Notes: generated from the letters alone by a model not told the origin. A stretch of DNA of 64,000 nt from Celeribacter marinus (GCF_001308265.1 NZ_CP012023.1:496001-560000), one strand, 5' to 3'; numbered from the stretch's first letter, positions 48,777 through 58,126 are shown. Made by a program: numbers and translations.

Positions 48777-50473
48777 TGCGCATCTCCCTCATGTTTGGAC
48801 GTCGATTTTGCGCGTGAAATCACTCGAAGAGCGCCGTGACCCAAAACGCCCAACAGCGTCAAAAGCACCAGCAAACGTCCTAATTTGCCGACCCATGATC
48901 CCGCATCGGTTCCGGGCATTACAATGCCGGTCATCCCCGCAAGCCGCCCTTGCGCGGAGTGACATTGCGCGCAGTCCAACGCCTCATCGGCCGGTGCGAC
49001 CATATGCGTGATCGGCCAATACATATGCGTGTCGATGAACCCGTATTCGCCGGAATACTCTGACCCTGCGGCCGTCATGCCCGCCTCAATAGCCTTGCCC
49101 CAATCAAAGTTGGTCCAAAATGCGGTGTCGGTGGTTGGCCCCCAAACGTGGCTGTAAGCCAGTTTGTTGAACCCCGCATCATAGGCTTGTCGACCGATCA
49201 TCTGTTTGAACGGCCAAATTCGGCTGTCATCACCATCTGGTGTGCCCAAAACCTTATTGATTTCGACAACTTGCGTTGGATCGATCTGTGTTTCCGGCAA
49301 GGTGTATTCGATCGCGCCATTAAACCACGCGTAATATGGCACAACGTTCTCGCCCCATTCAAAATCGCCCTTTGTGGACAAATAGGTGTGCAACTCAGCC
49401 CCATCACTTTGGGTAAAGTTGTGCTCGGCAATCGGATTGCCCTCACCATTCAAACGCCCCGCCGTGGACCAATCCCACAGTGTTTTGGTCGCGACACCGC
49501 CCTTTGCGAACTCGGGAATGTGACAGGTTTGGCATGCCACTTTGTCAACGTGATCATTGAGTTTGAGACCCTTGATATTGATCGGATGCGGCTCAACCCC
49601 GTGACAGCTTTCACAGCTCGCCGCATCGCGCCGCTCACCGGGTTTACCGGTGCCAACCTCATCCTTGGCATCAAGCAAATACCGCGATCCGGCCCACGCA
49701 TGATCACTTTCGACGTGGCAATCCGAACAGACCATATTGGCCCCGTCTTTGGACATATGCACATCGGTGTGCACATCAGGATCATAAAGGGCGGAGGACA
49801 AATCGCCGTGTTTGACGTTATCGCCACCGCCGCCATAAAAGTGACACTGACCACAATTGTCGCGATCGGGCATGCCCACACTTTGCGCCGATTTCATCAG
49901 ATCGACCGCCCACGCGGCCTCGCCCGTTATGGTTTGCCCTTTCACAGGCTCGCCCGGCACCGGACCAAGGGGCGGATGCCCCGCACCCGTGGCCAATTTG
50001 GTGTATTGGCCCGACTGATCATGACACGCCAAACAATCCACCGCCGAGGATTGTTGTGGCGCAGGCTGCGTCACATCCTCCCAACCGTAGCCCGCATGAC
50101 ATGACGTACACCGCGCCTCATTGCCCACAACGTTACCACAAAACGCATTGATAACAGTCGATTTTCCAAGCGTCTGTCCCGTTACCTCATTCTCGAAACT
50201 CCATTGAAAATGGATCGAGTGCATGGCTTGATCATCTGCCTCGGTGTGACACGAAATACAGGCCTGCGTCACCGCAGGCCCGCTTTCAAACGGCTTTTGC
50301 AGGATCTCGAATTTTGAGTGATCGGCGGTTGAGCCGGCCCATGACGCCATCGGCACAGGCGCGCCGTGGGTCGGGGTCTCTTGTGCCATTGTATCTTGGG
50401 CATGCGCCCCAAACGACGCGGCCATGATCATGGCGCCTGCAACAACGCCAGTTTTCAACCAATTCGCGTTCAT
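48773..50473 (-). CDS. Octahaem cytochrome c, tetrathionate reductase (OTR) family
   Basis: A 566-residue exported multihaem protein. Starting at MNANWLKTGV (50473, GGAGGA upstream) gives a signal peptide ending near GAHAQ; a longer ORF from 50608 is rejected. There are exactly eight CXXCH motifs, at residues 72, 122, 147, 207, 249, 287, 314 and 501. The CTSCHAGYGWED motif is typical of the OTR family, whose Shewanella member reduces tetrathionate, nitrite and hydroxylamine in vitro. A C-terminal span (WVGKLGRLLVLLTLLGVLGH) anchors it, unlike soluble Shewanella OTR. It is paired with a cytochrome b. The physiological substrate is unknown. Confidence 0.9.
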   Translation of the reverse strand: MNANWLKTGVVAGAMIMAASFGAHAQDTMAQETPTHGAPVPMASWAGSTADHSKFEILQKPFESGPAVTQACISCHTEADDQAMHSIHFQWSFENEVTGQTLGKSTVINAFCGNVVGNEARCTSCHAGYGWEDVTQPAPQQSSAVDCLACHDQSGQYTKLATGAGHPPLGPVPGEPVKGQTITGEAAWAVDLMKSAQSVGMPDRDNCGQCHFYGGGGDNVKHGDLSSALYDPDVHTDVHMSKDGANMVCSDCHVESDHAWAGSRYLLDAKDEVGTGKPGERRDAASCESCHGVEPHPINIKGLKLNDHVDKVACQTCHIPEFAKGGVATKTLWDWSTAGRLNGEGNPIAEHNFTQSDGAELHTYLSTKGDFEWGENVVPYYAWFNGAIEYTLPETQIDPTQVVEINKVLGTPDGDDSRIWPFKQMIGRQAYDAGFNKLAYSHVWGPTTDTAFWTNFDWGKAIEAGMTAAGSEYSGEYGFIDTHMYWPITHMVAPADEALDCAQCHSAQGRLAGMTGIVMPGTDAGSWVGKLGRLLVLLTLLGVLGHGALRVISRAKSTSKHEGDAQ

Positions 50474-50670
50474 ATTGTCCTCCAACCTCAACACCCGACT
50501 CGCGCGGTCGGGTGCAAACACATTCACTCCATTGAATGCCTTTTGGGGAAAGCTGACTTTGATCTGGCGCAATACGCGCCAACAGCCACAGCAAACGCGC
50601 GGCGTCACGGTGTTTTTGTTACATGTAACAGAAACTCGGAAAGCGTGACGCGTTGAAAGCCATTGTTTTG

Positions 50671-50747
50671 TGGTGCACCCAAGAGGATTCGAACCTCTGG
50701 CCTCTGCCTTCGGAGGGCAGCGCTCTATCCAGCTGAGCTATGGGTGC
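50671..50747 (-). tRNA. tRNA-Arg (anticodon CCG)
   Basis: A complete 77-nt cloverleaf on the minus strand: acceptor GCACCCA/TGGGTGC, D-arm AGCTCAGCTGGATAGAGC, and anticodon stem CTGCC/GGCAG with loop CTCCGAA, giving anticodon CCG for CGG codons. The T-arm has GGTTCGAATCC, and CCA is encoded. It lies between the octahaem cytochrome gene and sufS. I saw no att-like repeat or integrase at its 3' end. Confidence 0.97.
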
Positions 50748-50815
50748 GCACGCGCCTGTCTATAGGACAAGGGAGACGGCGGCGCAATCCGTTATGAGCC
50801 GCCGTCAAAGGAGAT

Positions 50816-52033
50816 TTACGCAAAGAATTCGTGGCACAGCTCCAAGGCCTCGATCAAACGATCGACCTCGTCGGTGGTGTTGTACATCGCAAAGGACGCG
50901 CGACAGGTGGCCGAGACCCCGAATTGCGCCATAAGGGGCTGGGCACAATGGTGTCCCGCACGCACCGCCACACCCTTTTTATCCAAAACGGTGGAGAGAT
51001 CATGCGCGTGTGCGCCCTCCATCGTGAAGGAAAAGATCGCGCCTTTTCCGGAACTTGTCCCTTGCAGATTGAGCCAGTTCAAACCCTGCAACCGCGTGGT
51101 TGCATAAGAGGCAAGTGTGGCTTCATAGGCCGCAATATTGTCCATGCCGATGCCCATCATGTAATCAAGCGCAACGCCCATACCGATGGTTTGCACAATC
51201 CCTGGCGTCCCCGCCTCGAACTTCATCGGCGGTTTGTTATAGGTGATCACGTCCTTGCTCACGATGTCGATCATATCGCCGCCGCCCATAAACGGACGCA
51301 TCTCGGCTTGCCGCTCGGCACGAATATAAATCGCGCCAGACCCGCTTGGCCCGTAGAGTTTATGGCCCGTGATCGGATAGAAATCACAGCCCAAATCTTG
51401 GACATCAACAGGGCCGTGCACGGAGCCTTGCGAGCCATCCACGAGTGAGGCCACCCCGCGTGCACGCGCCGCCTCACAGATGCTTTTTACATCAACCTGC
51501 GCGCCCGTGACGTTGGACATCTGCGTCACCGCGACCAATTTGGTCTTTGGGCCGAACGCCGCGATGACCTTGTCCGCGTCAAGAGATCCGTCCGCCTCGG
51601 CGTCTACCCATGTCAAAACAATGCCCATCCGTTCACGTAAGAAATGCCATGGCACGATGTTGGCGTGATGCTCTAACGTGGTGAGCACAATCTCGTCGCC
51701 CGCCCGCAAATGCTCCATCGCCCATGCGTAGGCGACCAAATTGATCGCTTCCGTGGTGCCCGAGGTGAATACGATTTCGTCCTCTGATCCGGCATTGAGA
51801 AACCGCTGAACGATGCCACGCACGCTTTCATATTTGTCAGTCGCAAGGTTCGACAAAAAGTGCAAGCCACGGTGAACATTGGAATATTCTTCGGCATACG
51901 CCTTGGTAATCGCGTCGATGACCACCTGCGGCTTTTGCGCCGATGCGCCATTGTCGAGGTAGGTCAACGGCTGACCGTTCACCTGACGCGACAAAATCGG
52001 AAAGTCGGAGCGGATTTTTTGAACATCGAACAT
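50816..52033 (-). CDS. sufS: Cysteine desulfurase SufS
   Basis: SufS is the group II cysteine desulfurase that supplies sulfur to SufBCD. Starting at MFDVQKIRSD (52033) gives 405 residues; the longer frame runs through the upstream gene. PLP binds K225 (PITGHKLYGPSG), and the persulfide Cys is C363 in RAGHHCAQPLM. This is the usual RxGHHCA motif, on a short loop that needs an acceptor such as SufE or SufU. Neither acceptor is next to it. It is the last gene of the suf cluster, with tRNA-Arg downstream. Confidence 0.95.
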   Translation of the reverse strand: MFDVQKIRSDFPILSRQVNGQPLTYLDNGASAQKPQVVIDAITKAYAEEYSNVHRGLHFLSNLATDKYESVRGIVQRFLNAGSEDEIVFTSGTTEAINLVAYAWAMEHLRAGDEIVLTTLEHHANIVPWHFLRERMGIVLTWVDAEADGSLDADKVIAAFGPKTKLVAVTQMSNVTGAQVDVKSICEAARARGVASLVDGSQGSVHGPVDVQDLGCDFYPITGHKLYGPSGSGAIYIRAERQAEMRPFMGGGDMIDIVSKDVITYNKPPMKFEAGTPGIVQTIGMGVALDYMMGIGMDNIAAYEATLASYATTRLQGLNWLNLQGTSSGKGAIFSFTMEGAHAHDLSTVLDKKGVAVRAGHHCAQPLMAQFGVSATCRASFAMYNTTDEVDRLIEALELCHEFFA

Positions 52034-52038
52034 ATCAG

Positions 52039-52527
52039 TTATCTTTCTTGTGGAAAGGCGACCTCTCGCAGGCCCGCCCCCCAAAATATCAAGACGGCGA
52101 CAAGCGCCAACGCACCGGTCACCGTGGCCGCTGGCCCCTGCCCGATGAACCCTACGGTCAAACCCCATAGCAGCCAAAGCGGGGCCGCCGCGAGCAGCGC
52201 CCAAAACGTGGCCATACGCCCCTCGTAGCCAGAGGCCCGCCCGCCGATCAACCGCAACAGCGCCGTCAAAACCGCCGCAAGCGTGTAAAACACCAAAGGC
52301 ATCATGAACAGCCACGCCAACAGCGTCCCGCCAATCAACATTTGCACATCCTGCCCCGTCTCGAATGCCGCGCGCGACAAACGTGGCCACTGCGCCACAA
52401 AAATAAGCCCACACGCAAGCATGAGCGTGACCAAGGCACCGCCCTCATTCTCGCTGGGGCCAATCCGGTGGCGCACCACCGCACGCGGGGTGCGGTAAGT
52501 GCGGATGATATCGCCGGCAACGCCCAA
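52039..52527 (-). CDS. YIP1-family membrane protein
   Basis: A hydrophobic protein of about 162 residues with four or five spans (LVTLMLACGLIFVAQWP, LIGGTLLAWLFMMPLVF, TLAAVLTALLRLIGG and others), of the YIP1 type. A TTG at 52527, five bases after the sufD stop, is the likely start (GVAGDIIRTYRTPRAVVRH). A TTG at 52563 would overlap sufD. It lies between sufD and sufS, separated from sufS by five bases, so it is in the suf operon. Homologues at this place are, from memory, frequent in Rhodobacteraceae. The role in Fe-S assembly is unknown. Confidence 0.72.
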   Translation of the reverse strand: MGVAGDIIRTYRTPRAVVRHRIGPSENEGGALVTLMLACGLIFVAQWPRLSRAAFETGQDVQMLIGGTLLAWLFMMPLVFYTLAAVLTALLRLIGGRASGYEGRMATFWALLAAAPLWLLWGLTVGFIGQGPAATVTGALALVAVLIFWGAGLREVAFPQER

Positions 52528-52531
52528 TGAC

Positions 52532-53827
52532 TTAGCGCCCGTGCCGTGAAAGCCAACCCTCAAGGCGGCTTAAAATATCGGCCGAAATCGCTTCGTCTTC
52601 GATTTCCTCAATGGCCTCATTCAAAAACGCGAGGGTCAACAGATTGGTCGCCTCTTTACGACCAACGCCGCGCGATTGCATGTAGAACAACGCCGTCTCG
52701 TCAATCGCACCCACGGTGGAGCCGTGCGAACAAATCACATCGTCCGCATAGATTTCCAACTCGGGCTTGGCGAGGAATTGGCTGTCCTCATCAAGCAAAA
52801 GCGCTTGCGAAATCTGGTAGCCATCGGTTTTTTGCGCCCCGTCTTTGACAAGGATTTTCCCTTGGAAAATGCCCTTGGCTCCGTTGCGCAACACCTTTTT
52901 GAACACCTGACGGCTTTCACCGCGCTCGGCGTCATGGGTGATGAACACGGTGTCATCGTGATGAAACGCGCCGTCCCCCATAGCGGCACCGGCCACATGA
53001 GCCATGCTATCGTCGCCGTTGATCTCTAGATAGACCTCGTTGCGCGTCAGTACACCGTTGGCCGTCATCGTGAACGATTTAAACAGGCTCTCTTTACCGA
53101 TTGTGGCGAGCAAATGCGTCACCGCGCGGCGTTCATGATCGCGCCCTTGCGTGCGCACATGGTGGAAAGACGCGCCATCGGCCACGTCGATTTCCATCAC
53201 CTTGTTGAACCGCGCCGCCGCAGGGCCGTTTTCCAATACGGTCAATTCCGCGCCTGCGTCCAACTTGATCACATGGTGCAAAATCGCATCTGACGTCTCG
53301 GAGCCGTGCAAATAGATCAGGTTCACAGGACGCGCGACCTTGCCCGTAGCGCGGATCACAACACCGTCCGTTGCAAACGCCGTGTTCATCGCCGCCAAAG
53401 GACGTTGAACCGGAACTTGGGATTTGATCTCGATCTTGCCGTAAAGCTCGGCCGCCCAATGAATATCAGTCGCCAAAGCATCAGACAGGCGCATTACTTC
53501 AAGGTTCTCACCCGTCAGATCGTCAGAGGCCTCAGCGTCAAACACACCGTCGACAAACACGATTTTCAAACGATCAATCGCGTCAAACATCGGTGTCTCA
53601 TCGACATGAAAGACAGCCGCTTGTGGTGCATCTTGCACCGTGAGCGTGTCGGGCCGCGTCCAACGCCAGTATTCATCACGTCCTTCGGGCAGACCCATCG
53701 ACAACAAACGGCTAAGCGCATCTTGGCGGGCATCATTCGCCCAACCTGCGCCCTGCGGCAGAGCCATGCCCTGCACGCGCGTAGCCGTGGCGTCGAGTTT
53801 GCGTTGCAGTTGCTGTGCGCGTGTCAT
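52532..53827 (-). CDS. sufD: Fe-S cluster assembly protein SufD
   Basis: SufD pairs with SufB in the SufBC2D scaffold complex and is needed for iron entry. The 431 residues have a poorly conserved helical N-terminal half. The beta-helix core follows, with HDDTVFITHDAERGESRQVF, NGAKGIFQGKILVKDGAQKT split over the family helix, and the C-terminal CSHGSTVGAIDETALFYMQS. Here the invariant His sits in the loop near the SufB interface. It overlaps sufC by one base (TAATG). Confidence 0.95.
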   Translation of the reverse strand: MTRAQQLQRKLDATATRVQGMALPQGAGWANDARQDALSRLLSMGLPEGRDEYWRWTRPDTLTVQDAPQAAVFHVDETPMFDAIDRLKIVFVDGVFDAEASDDLTGENLEVMRLSDALATDIHWAAELYGKIEIKSQVPVQRPLAAMNTAFATDGVVIRATGKVARPVNLIYLHGSETSDAILHHVIKLDAGAELTVLENGPAAARFNKVMEIDVADGASFHHVRTQGRDHERRAVTHLLATIGKESLFKSFTMTANGVLTRNEVYLEINGDDSMAHVAGAAMGDGAFHHDDTVFITHDAERGESRQVFKKVLRNGAKGIFQGKILVKDGAQKTDGYQISQALLLDEDSQFLAKPELEIYADDVICSHGSTVGAIDETALFYMQSRGVGRKEATNLLTLAFLNEAIEEIEDEAISADILSRLEGWLSRHGR

Positions 53828-54591
53828 TAAGCCTCTACCCCCTCAGCTTTGAGAATGTCGGCGTAGCCGTTGTGCTCGACCTCAAGGGCCAACTCGGGGC
53901 CACCGGATTTGACGATACGACCCGCCGCCATGATGTGCACGACATCGGGTTTGATATAGTCCAAAAGACGCTGGTAGTGCGTGATCACGACAAAGGAGCG
54001 TTTGCCATCGCGCAGCGCATTCACGCCCTCAGCCACCAATTTCATGGCGTCAACGTCCAAACCGGAGTCTGTCTCGTCAAGGATACAGACCTTTGGCTCA
54101 AGCATTGCCATCTGTAGGATTTCATTGCGCTTTTTCTCGCCGCCTGAAAAGCCGACATTGACGGGGCGTTTGAGCATTTCTGCGTCGATCTTGAGGCTTT
54201 TGGCCTTCTCGCGCACAATTTTCAAAAACTCGCCCGCCGACAACTCGTTCTCGCCACGCGCTTTGCGCTGTGCGTTTACGGCTGTGCGCAAGAACGTCAT
54301 GTTGCCCACACCCGGAATTTCAACGGGATATTGAAAGGCAAGAAAGATGCCCGCTGCGGCGCGCTCTTCGGGTTCCATGGCCAACACATCTTCGCCGTCC
54401 ATCATAACCGTGCCGTCTGTCACTTCGTAACCATCACGGCCCGACAACACATAAGATGTGGTGGACTTGCCAGAGCCGTTTGGCCCCATGATGGCGTGAA
54501 CCTCACCCTCACCAATTGTCAGATTGACGCCTTTGAGGATCTGTTTGTCCTCTTCTTCGAGTTTGACGTTCAGGTTTTTGATTTCCAACAT
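53827..54591 (-). CDS. sufC: Fe-S assembly ATPase SufC
   Basis: SufC is the ABC-type ATPase of SufBC2D. The 254 residues have Walker A GPNGSGKST at 36-44, the Q-loop AFQYPVEIPGV, signature FSGGEKKRNEI, and Walker B VCILDETDSGLDVD. SufC is a soluble ATPase without transporter partners. The stop overlaps the sufD start by one base. Upstream, sufB is not adjacent: 1.95 kb with five small genes separates them. Confidence 0.96.
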   Translation of the reverse strand: MLEIKNLNVKLEEEDKQILKGVNLTIGEGEVHAIMGPNGSGKSTTSYVLSGRDGYEVTDGTVMMDGEDVLAMEPEERAAAGIFLAFQYPVEIPGVGNMTFLRTAVNAQRKARGENELSAGEFLKIVREKAKSLKIDAEMLKRPVNVGFSGGEKKRNEILQMAMLEPKVCILDETDSGLDVDAMKLVAEGVNALRDGKRSFVVITHYQRLLDYIKPDVVHIMAAGRIVKSGGPELALEVEHNGYADILKAEGVEA

Positions 54592-54728
54592 AGTCTATCC
54601 TTTCAACGAGGAACGGCCCGCGCAATCCAAGACGGATTGGCGAGCAGTTTTGTGCGTGTTATTTTTTTGGGTGACGGTGCCGAGCGCAGCGTGGCGCGCG
54701 ACGAAATGAGAGGCGGGTCGTGCGGTGG

Positions 54729-55001
54729 CTACACGCCGACGTAGCGGATATAGGCCGCCAAAAGTCCGCCCAAGACACTGACCTGCGCCAAACCGGATCG
54801 AAGACCCGCGCGCATCAAATGTGACTTGGTGATCGTGCTCGGTGCTGGTGCTTGCCCGCGCACGAGCACGCCCTCCACCGCTTGGTCCTTTGGCGTATTG
54901 ATGCTTTGCGCACCGCAGTAGACGGTTGCGCATGTGTTGGCTCCGCCCGCTTGAATGCGTGTAATGCGGTCGCTGAACTGTTTTTGTTGCGTCATATTCA
55001 T
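54729..55001 (-). CDS. 90-residue hypothetical protein in suf cluster
   Basis: Not recognised. The ATG at 55001 (MNMTQQKQFSDRITRIQAGG) gives 90 residues with GGAG about 12 bases upstream; the ATG two codons on is an alternative. It has two cysteines (NTCATVYCGAQ), a Thr/Pro-rich middle, and a C-terminal hydrophobic stretch (LAQVSVLGGLLAAYIRY) that may be a tail anchor. The same strand carries a 408-codon frame across this and the next gene, but its Arg/Ser/Cys-rich composition is not protein-like. A 137-base gap without a gene separates it from sufC. Confidence 0.55.
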   Translation of the reverse strand: MNMTQQKQFSDRITRIQAGGANTCATVYCGAQSINTPKDQAVEGVLVRGQAPAPSTITKSHLMRAGLRSGLAQVSVLGGLLAAYIRYVGV

Positions 55002-55136
55002 GAGGCTTTTGCTCTCCTGTGCGGAAATTCTGTCCGTATAGAAGGCTGTTTTGGCGGCCAAATGGGATCGAAAGATGACGACACTGCGACGAAACCGAAA
55101 AAGTACTAACTAACGTAGGGGAAGCTAATCCAGTCG

Positions 55137-55706
55137 TTACAGGTGGTAGCTGTGCCCACGAAACTGCAAGGTGCCCGCGTCTGTCGTTGTTTGCACGTTG
55201 CTCACCCAAGCCGGTGAAAACAGGCGTTCGAATGGCTCCGGCATGGCGTGAACCACGTTGTGCATCGTCACGATAGCCAACAAGATTCCGGCAAATTGCG
55301 CCCCCATGCGTTTGACCGCGCTGAGCGACACCACTTCGCGCAGCATAAACGCGATGGCGATGGCAAAGACGATATCCAGCGTTAATTCCACATCTGGCGA
55401 CAACGGCGAGGTCACTTCTCCCGCCAACTGAAACCGCACGAACAAGGCGATGATCGCGGCCAATCCGCCCATTGCGAATGCAAGAACCACGGACAGATAG
55501 GGCGCAATTGCGGCCACGGGATCGCGGCGAAACTGCGTCCGCTTCGCCTGACCAATCAAGGCATCGTGACGCTCCAACATGGCCGAAAGGTGCTGATTTC
55601 TCACGAACTGTTTGTTCTTGCTCGGTCCCGCAAGAGGCGTATTCGCGTTTGATCCATGACCAGACGCGTTCATCCGTTGATAAAACCTGTGTTGCGATGC
55701 GTCCAT
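55137..55706 (-). CDS. 189-residue membrane protein in suf cluster
   Basis: Not recognised. The ATG at 55706 (MDASQHRFYQRMNAS) has AGGG seven bases upstream; an ATG at 55673 is possible. The N-terminal 60 residues are polar and basic. Three hydrophobic segments follow: PYLSVVLAFAMGGLAAIIAL, ELTLDIVFAIAIAFMLREVV and AQFAGILLAIVTMHNVVHAM. A soluble C-terminal 35 residues ends HSYHL. It lies between two other small genes of the suf cluster, with 120 bases upstream to its neighbour. A role in Fe-S assembly cannot be claimed. Confidence 0.6.
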   Translation of the reverse strand: MDASQHRFYQRMNASGHGSNANTPLAGPSKNKQFVRNQHLSAMLERHDALIGQAKRTQFRRDPVAAIAPYLSVVLAFAMGGLAAIIALFVRFQLAGEVTSPLSPDVELTLDIVFAIAIAFMLREVVSLSAVKRMGAQFAGILLAIVTMHNVVHAMPEPFERLFSPAWVSNVQTTTDAGTLQFRGHSYHL

Positions 55707-55827
55707 GATCAGACCCTTTGCAAGAACGATACTCGATACCCCATGCCCCGATGTATACCGCACCAATAAGGCGATATTCGGGCACTGTGTGCATCGAAAT
55801 ATGATCATTGCATGTCGTCATAGCGAA

Positions 55828-56040
55828 TTAACCAAGAAGCCCCTTGAACACGATCGCCACGAACCACGCCCCCATCGACGCCAAAAACGCCGTGGCATAG
55901 ACCGATCCGCGAAACAGCCAGTCGGGACGCCCCCCAGAATTGCGGCTCGAAATGTTGATGCCGATCAGAGCACCGATAAAGACGCCAACGGCCACACCCA
56001 TCGTCGAGAGCGCCAGTGTGGGAAGCATATCAGGGGTCAT
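55828..56040 (-). CDS. 70-residue two-span membrane protein in suf cluster
   Basis: Not recognised. The start MTPDMLPTLALSTMG is preceded by GAGGATCG. Two hydrophobic spans (ALSTMGVAVGVFIGALIGI and SVYATAFLASMGAWFVAIVF) are joined by a polar loop, ISSRNSGGRPDWLFRG. It lies ten bases after the YbjQ-family gene, so it is surely cotranscribed with it. Confidence 0.65.
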   Translation of the reverse strand: MTPDMLPTLALSTMGVAVGVFIGALIGINISSRNSGGRPDWLFRGSVYATAFLASMGAWFVAIVFKGLLG

Positions 56041-56050
56041 ATCCGATCCT

Positions 56051-56362
56051 CTACGTGAGCTTAACGGCGGTGCCAGACGCGGACACCATCAGCATATTGT
56101 TGATCACTTCGTAATCGAGATCGACACCAACGATTGCAGTTGCACCAAGTTGGGCTGCGCGCTCTTCCATCTCGCGCAAAGCGGTTTCGCGTCCCTGCCC
56201 CAGCTTTTGCTCATACGCACCCGATCGCCCGCCAATAATGTCGGTGATGCCCGCAAACAGATCGCGCACAACGTTTGCGCCCATGATGGCCTCGCCCGTG
56301 ACGATGCCACAATAGTCACTGATCGTGCGTCCCTCGATTGAGGGTGTGGTGGTGATGATCAT
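56051..56362 (-). CDS. YbjQ (DUF74) family protein
   Basis: A 103-residue YbjQ-family protein. These form pentameric rings and are annotated as 'heavy-metal-binding' without a proven function. Typical blocks are [40 protein letters not shown] and [15 protein letters not shown]. The start overlaps the upstream 60-residue membrane gene by ATGA, and a small membrane gene follows ten bases later. Its place in an Fe-S assembly cluster is a hint of a metal-related role, no more. Confidence 0.88.
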   Translation of the reverse strand: MIITTTPSIEGRTISDYCGIVTGEAIMGANVVRDLFAGITDIIGGRSGAYEQKLGQGRETALREMEERAAQLGATAIVGVDLDYEVINNMLMVSASGTAVKLT

Positions 56363-56541
56363 GTCTCATCCTTTTTCGCAACAATTAACCCGATAATCCG
56401 GCCGATCACCCAATAGGTGGCGGCAAAGAACAATAGCGGCGCGACGATTTTGTCGCGTGGCCAATCAAACAACCACACCATGCCAAGCCCCCAAAGGGCG
56501 GTCGCAATCAATGTCTGATAGAGTAGCGCGCGCGTCTTCAT
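56359..56541 (-). CDS. 60-residue two-span membrane protein coupled to sufB
   Basis: Not recognised. The ATG at 56541 overlaps the sufB stop (TGATG), so translation is coupled to sufB; a longer in-frame ORF reaching into sufB is rejected. Two spans ([20 protein letters not shown] and [20 protein letters not shown]) are joined by DWPRDK, with a basic end. The stop overlaps the ybjQ-like start by ATGA. Confidence 0.65.
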   Translation of the reverse strand: MKTRALLYQTLIATALWGLGMVWLFDWPRDKIVAPLLFFAATYWVIGRIIGLIVAKKDET

Positions 56542-58070
56542 CAGCCCACGGACCCTTCGAGGGAGATTGCGACAAGCTGTTGGGCTTCCATCGCAAATTC
56601 CATTGGCAGAGCTTGCAACACGTCCTTGCAGAACCCGTTGACGACCAAGGCCACGGCCTCCTCTTCGTCCATCCCGCGTGAGCGGCAATAGAACAGTTGA
56701 TCATCATCCACCTTGGAAGTGGTGGCCTCGTGTTCGACGCGGCTCGAATTGTTTTTGACCTCGATGTACGGCACGGTGTGCGCGCCGCATTTAGAGCCAA
56801 TCAAAAGACTGTCGCACTGGGTGTAGTTGCGCGAGTTTTTGGCTTTGGGGTGCATTGTCACCTGACCACGGTAGGTGTTTTGCGCACGGCCCGCCGAGAT
56901 GCCTTTGGACACGATCCGCGACTTGGTGTTCTTGCCCAAGTGAATCATCTTTGTGCCGGTGTCGGCCTGTTGCATGTTGTTGGTGATGGCGATGGAATAG
57001 AACTCGCCCTGACTGTCGTCGCCGCGCAGCACGCATGACGGATATTTCCACGTCACCGCAGATCCGGTTTCAACTTGCGTCCACATCACTTTGGACCGAT
57101 CACCACGACAATCGGCGCGTTTGGTTACAAAGTTGTAGATGCCGCCCTTGCCCTCTTCGTCGCCAGGGAACCAGTTTTGCACCGTGGAGTATTTCACTTC
57201 CGCGTCATCCAGGATCACGATCTCGACCACGGCGGCGTGCAATTGCGCCACGTCACGTTTGGGGGCGGTACAGCCCTCAAGGTAGGACACATACGATCCC
57301 TCATCCGCGATGATCAACGTGCGCTCGAACTGACCGGTGTTTTCAGCGTTGATGCGGAAATAGGTGGACAATTCCATCGGGCAGCGCGTGTTGGGCGGGA
57401 TGTAGACAAACGAGCCATCCGAAAACACCGCCGAATTGAGTGTCGCGTAATAGTTGTCTGACACAGGCACAACGGAGGCGAGGTATTTCTTGACCAACTC
57501 TGGGTGCTCTTTGATCGCCTCGGAGATCGAACAGAAAATCACACCCGCTTTGTTGAGCTCTTTCTTGAAGGTCGTGCCAACAGAGACGGAGTCGAACACC
57601 GCGTCCACGGCAACCTTGCGCTCCGAATTCGCGCCATCCGCAGGCAAATCGCCCGCACCCTCGACGCCCGCCAAAATCATCTGTTCTTTCAAAGAGATGC
57701 CAAGCTTTTCATACGTGGCAAGCAATTTGGGATCGACTTCATCAAGTGATTTGGGCTTGGTTTCCATCGATTTGGGACGCGCGTAGTAATACTGGTCCTG
57801 AAAATCAATTTCGGGATAGTCGACCATGGCCCAATCAGGCTCTTCCAACGTCAGCCACCGCCGAAACGCCTCAAGACGCCACTCAAGCATCCATTCGGGC
57901 TCTTCGTTCTTGGCCGAGATCAGACGCACAATGTCCTCATTGAGACCCTTGGGCGCGTATTCCATCTCGATATCGGTGTCCCACCCGTACTTATAGGTGC
58001 CCGCAAGCGCCTGTACGGCCGCAACTGTTTCTTCTTCAACACCGTCTTTGACCTGAACGTCATCCACCAT
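56541..58070 (-). CDS. sufB: Fe-S cluster assembly protein SufB
   Basis: SufB is the scaffold subunit on which SufBC2D builds the Fe-S cluster. The 509 residues show [18 protein letters not shown] at the N-terminus, [20 protein letters not shown], and [20 protein letters not shown] (the conserved Cys region). [18 protein letters not shown] and the C-terminal [20 protein letters not shown] follow. The order iscR-nifS-sufB is conserved in alphaproteobacteria. The unusual part is downstream, where small membrane genes intervene before sufC. Confidence 0.96.
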   Translation of the reverse strand: MVDDVQVKDGVEEETVAAVQALAGTYKYGWDTDIEMEYAPKGLNEDIVRLISAKNEEPEWMLEWRLEAFRRWLTLEEPDWAMVDYPEIDFQDQYYYARPKSMETKPKSLDEVDPKLLATYEKLGISLKEQMILAGVEGAGDLPADGANSERKVAVDAVFDSVSVGTTFKKELNKAGVIFCSISEAIKEHPELVKKYLASVVPVSDNYYATLNSAVFSDGSFVYIPPNTRCPMELSTYFRINAENTGQFERTLIIADEGSYVSYLEGCTAPKRDVAQLHAAVVEIVILDDAEVKYSTVQNWFPGDEEGKGGIYNFVTKRADCRGDRSKVMWTQVETGSAVTWKYPSCVLRGDDSQGEFYSIAITNNMQQADTGTKMIHLGKNTKSRIVSKGISAGRAQNTYRGQVTMHPKAKNSRNYTQCDSLLIGSKCGAHTVPYIEVKNNSSRVEHEATTSKVDDDQLFYCRSRGMDEEEAVALVVNGFCKDVLQALPMEFAMEAQQLVAISLEGSVG

Positions 58071-58126
58071 TTGGATGTCTCCTTCGTGTGCGTGTCTCGG
58101 GGGCTCTAGTGGCCCCGCTTTTTATC

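Noticed and set aside
49148..50104. 318-codon plus-strand ORF inside the octahaem cytochrome gene
   Set aside because: Lies wholly antisense to a gene with eight intact CXXCH motifs; no family features.
50671..50747. tRNA-Arg as an integration site
   Set aside because: No repeat of its 3' end and no integrase or foreign-looking DNA on either side.
54595..55821. 408-codon minus-strand ORF across sufC upstream region and two small genes
   Set aside because: Composition is Arg/Ser/Cys/His-rich without hydrophobic or domain patterns; the other frame holds membrane-type proteins with ribosome sites.
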